Positions 4,823 to 6,681 of a stretch of 6,681 bases of DNA are shown piece after piece. A model generated the notes under the pieces. It saw nothing but the letters and a program-made list of their open reading frames with translations, was not told the origin of the DNA and searched no databases. How positions within the stretch are numbered: position 1 is the first letter of the stretch; every line of letters begins with the position of its first letter. Origin of the DNA: Klenkia sp. (lineage in GTDB: Bacteria; Actinomycetota; Actinomycetes; Mycobacteriales; Geodermatophilaceae); the NCBI GenBank assembly GCA_025966215.1, contig JAOPVM010000229.1, positions 1-6,681 on the forward strand. Direction: 5' to 3'. The position numbers and the translations under genes were made by a program.

Positions 4823-6127
4823 GTGGCCGCGGCCCACCTCCTGCGACGGGTCGGGGCCTTCGTGGGGCTCGGCGTCGTCGTCCTGGTCGTGGTCAGCACG
4901 GTGGCCTTCCTGCTGAGCGAGGTGGTCGCCCGCCGGACCGCCCTGGACGAGGCGGCGGCGAGCACCGAGCGGTTGGGCCGGCTGACGGTGGCGCCGTTGC
5001 TGACCGGCGCCCTGGCCGGGGACACCGCCGACCGGGACATCCTGGACAGACTGGTGGCCCTGCGGGTCCAGGACGGCCAGCTCCGCTCGCTCGTCGTCTG
5101 GACGGCCGACGGAACGGTGCTCTACGCCACCGACCCCACCCTGGTCGGACGCCGGTTCCCGGGGGTGGACGAGGTCACCCGGGCAGCCCGCGGGGAGGTC
5201 GTGGCCGGGCTGGACGAGGCGCCGGAGACCCGCGCACCGGGCGAGGGCGGCGGGACGATGGTCGAGGTCTACGCCCCCATGCCCGTGCCCGGTGACGACC
5301 TGGTCGTGGAGGCCTACTTCAGCTCCGACGGCGTGCAACGGCAGACCGACCTGCTGCGCGGCCAGATCCTGCTGGTGGCCGTCGGTGGCCTGGTGGTGCT
5401 GCAGTGCGTCCAGGTGCCCATCGCCGTGTCGATGGCCCGTCGGATCCACCGGGACGAGCAGGCCATCAGCGACCTGGCCGCCCGCACGCTGGCCGAGTCC
5501 GAGCGGGAGCGCAGGACCATCGCGGGCGACCTCCACGACGGGCCGGTCCAAGACGTCGCCGCCGTCGCGTACGCCCTGGGGGCCCTGCGCCTGGGCCGCA
5601 CCGGGCAGGAGGACGCGGTGCTCGACCGGCTGGCCGGCGCACTCCAGGACGCCCTGGGCTCCCTCCGCCGCTCGATGGTGGACGTCTACCCACCCGATCT
5701 GAGCGGCCCGGGACTCGGGGCGGCCGTCACCGACCTGGCCCGGGCGGCCGAGCAGGACGGGCTGACGGTGGAGGTGTCCGTGATCGCGCTCCCCCCGGTG
5801 GCTCCCGAGGTGGCCGCGGCGGTCTACCGCAGCACCCGGGAGCTGGTGTCCAACGCCCGGCGCCACGCCCGCGCCCAGCACCTGTGGGTCGAGCTGACCA
5901 CGGCGGAGACCAGCTCCGGTCAGGCCGCGGTCGCGCTCACCGTCGCCGACGACGGGATCGGACTCCCCGAGCACGGCGTGGACCGACGGGCCGAGGGACA
6001 CCTCGGGCTGCGCCTGGTGCAGGACCGGGTCGCCGACGTCGGGGGCACGACCTCGCTCGGCTCCCGCGACGGGGGCGGGACCGAGATCGTCGTCGTCCTC
6101 CCGGTCCGGCCGCACCGACCCGGCTGA
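4823..6127 (+). CDS. Membrane sensor histidine kinase, HisKA_3 (NarX/DesK-like) type
   Basis: A 434-residue inner-membrane kinase (453 if ATG 4766 is used). Transmembrane helix 1 lies at about 9-28 (AFVGLGVVVLVVVSTVAFLL). An extracytoplasmic region of about 150 residues follows, with a PAS/Cache-like stretch (VVWTADGTVLYATDPTLVGRRFPG). Helix 2 is at about 182-203 (ILLVAVGGLVVLQCVQVPIAV). A short linker leads to the dimerisation helix ESERERRTIAGDLHDGPVQDV with phospho-accepting H238 in the LHDG context typical of HisKA_3. The HATPase domain shows the N box (TRELVSNARRHA, N344), the G1 box DDGIG (376-380) and GHLGLRLVQDRV (392-403), then GGGTEIVVVLP. All key residues are present, so it should be active. 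The ligand is not deducible. It should phosphorylate the response regulator 25 bases upstream, and perhaps also the receiver-only protein. Transcription probably comes with the regulators. Confidence 0.93.
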   Translation: MAAAHLLRRVGAFVGLGVVVLVVVSTVAFLLSEVVARRTALDEAAASTERLGRLTVAPLLTGALAGDTADRDILDRLVALRVQDGQLRSLVVWTADGTVLYATDPTLVGRRFPGVDEVTRAARGEVVAGLDEAPETRAPGEGGGTMVEVYAPMPVPGDDLVVEAYFSSDGVQRQTDLLRGQILLVAVGGLVVLQCVQVPIAVSMARRIHRDEQAISDLAARTLAESERERRTIAGDLHDGPVQDVAAVAYALGALRLGRTGQEDAVLDRLAGALQDALGSLRRSMVDVYPPDLSGPGLGAAVTDLARAAEQDGLTVEVSVIALPPVAPEVAAAVYRSTRELVSNARRHARAQHLWVELTTAETSSGQAAVALTVADDGIGLPEHGVDRRAEGHLGLRLVQDRVADVGGTTSLGSRDGGGTEIVVVLPVRPHRPG

Positions 6128-6132
6128 CCGTC

Positions 6133-6169
6133 ACCCTGCGTGCTGGCCCGACACCCCCACTTGCAGGGT
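6133..6169 (+). terminator. Inverted repeat just after the kinase gene
   Basis: ACCCTGC (6133-6139) pairs perfectly with GCAGGGT (6163-6169) around a 23-base loop, starting six bases after the kinase stop. The large loop makes it weaker than the next hairpin, and there is no T-tract. The position suggests an end-of-operon signal. Confidence 0.35.
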
Positions 6170-6176
6170 CTCCGGT

Positions 6177-6200
6177 GCCCCCCGTTGACGGCTGGGGGGC
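6177..6200 (+). terminator. GC hairpin between kinase and multicopper oxidase
   Basis: GCCCCCC (6177-6183) pairs perfectly with GGGGGGC (6194-6200), a 7-bp all-G/C stem with a 10-base loop. It is the strongest hairpin of this spacer and a good candidate for a T-less intrinsic terminator of the signalling operon. A TTGACG in its loop (6185-6190) looks like a -35, but no -10 lies at the right distance, and the whole spacer contains no TA dinucleotide. Confidence 0.45.
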
Positions 6201-6266
6201 CGCTGCACACGGCTCCAGGCTGGCCCGGTCACCACCACCGCCGTGACGGACCCAGGAGACACCGGG

Positions 6267-6681
6267 ATGCCCAGCCCCACGCTGAACCGCCGCGACCTGC
6301 TCAAGACCTCCGTGCTGGGCGCCGCGGCGCTCGCCCTGCCCTGGTCGGGGGTGCTGTCGGGCAAGAGCGCCTCGCGCATCGCCAGCAGCAAGCTGCCCCG
6401 GCCCTACACCGTGCCCTTCGTCGTCCCCCCGGTGCTGGCCCCGGCTCTCAGCGACGCGACCACCGACTACTACCAGCTCACCCAGCAGGCCTTCGTCGGG
6501 GAGGTGCTGCCCGGGGTGCGCACCCCGCTGTGGGGGTACAACGGCCTGGTCCCCGGCCCGACCATCAAGGCCCGGGCCGGCCGACAGACGGTGATGCGGC
6601 AGGTCAACGCGCTGCCCGCGACCCATCCCACGCTGGGCTACGTGCCGTGGACGTCCACCCACCTGCACGGCATGCCGTCCA
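6267..6681 (+). CDS. Tat-exported multicopper oxidase, 3' end missing
   Basis: The ATG at 6267 has AGGAG (6254-6258) eight bases upstream. The first 138 residues are visible before the right edge cuts the gene. The N-terminus is a twin-arginine signal (NRRDLLKTSVLG, R8-R9 and K13) with hydrophobic core AAALALPW, so the folded enzyme should be exported by Tat. The first cupredoxin domain follows: LWGYNGLVPGPTIKARAGRQTVMRQVNALP and then THLHGMPS, whose HLHG (132-135) supplies ligands of the type 2/type 3 copper cluster. Spacing and wording resemble the CotA / bilirubin oxidase group (three-domain laccase-like), which oxidises phenolics, bilirubin or metal ions with O2. The other copper motifs lie outside the window, so activity and subgroup cannot be checked. 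It reads in the same direction as the kinase but is separated by 139 bases with two hairpins, so it is likely its own transcription unit. Confidence 0.88.
   Translation, partial: MPSPTLNRRDLLKTSVLGAAALALPWSGVLSGKSASRIASSKLPRPYTVPFVVPPVLAPALSDATTDYYQLTQQAFVGEVLPGVRTPLWGYNGLVPGPTIKARAGRQTVMRQVNALPATHPTLGYVPWTSTHLHGMPS

Noticed and set aside
6228..6249. GTCAC-N10-GTGAC weak dyad before the multicopper oxidase, and the 9-mer GGTCACCAC it shares with the reverse complement of the 4052-4072 dyad.
   Set aside because: The symmetry is only 5 bp. Similar GGTGGTGAC-like strings occur inside coding sequence (for example near 793), so chance sharing is likely without conservation data.
6128..6249. CCGTCAC (6128-6134) and GTGACGG (6243-6249) inverted at the two ends of the kinase-oxidase spacer, like ends of a small mobile element.
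   Set aside because: Only 7 bp, no target-site duplication visible, and no transposase or remnant between them.

Overview
The window is very GC-rich and gene-dense. Codons end almost always in G or C, GTG starts are common, and neighbouring genes overlap by GTGA or CTAG. This points to a high-GC actinobacterium. A Geodermatophilaceae-like organism (Blastococcus, Modestobacter or Geodermatophilus type) is my guess from overall style, not something proven by the sequence.

Left part (1-3441): this is a glycogen / alpha-glucan neighbourhood. A class I O-methyltransferase, cut by the left edge, runs rightward and meets tail-to-tail a leftward pair, glgC (ADP-glucose pyrophosphorylase) followed by a 2H-phosphoesterase ('2'-5' RNA ligase' family) gene. 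glgC is divergent from a GT4 glycosyltransferase of the actinobacterial GlgA/GlgM type. GlgC makes ADP-glucose and GlgA/GlgM uses it. The roughly 100-bp divergent spacer holds a TANNNT -10-like element only 6-7 bases upstream of each start codon, which suggests leaderless mRNAs in both directions. An O-methyltransferase near a divergent glgC/glgA pair is also known from mycobacteria (Rv1220c, Rv1213, Rv1212c).

Middle part (3442-6127): after a GC-rich hairpin comes a rightward three-gene signalling cluster: a NarL-type receiver with no DNA-binding domain, a full NarL/LuxR-type response regulator, and a membrane histidine kinase of the HisKA_3 type with an extracytoplasmic sensor region. The receiver-only gene carries signs of a frameshift at a run of four Gs near its 3' end. 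The better-looking C-terminal coding continues in the next frame up to 4039. The spacer before the second regulator holds a self-complementary Shine-Dalgarno-like hairpin, a possible promoter, and a strong 21-bp dyad overlapping its -10.

Right part (6128-6681): two GC-rich hairpins separate the kinase from the start of a Tat-exported multicopper oxidase, which is cut by the right edge just after its first HLHG copper motif.

I see no mobile element, CRISPR array, tRNA or rRNA. Most of the window is ordinary actinobacterial content. The parts most worth a second look are the receiver-only regulator with its apparent frameshift, the regulatory spacer at 3990-4107, and the paired leaderless promoters of glgC and glgA.
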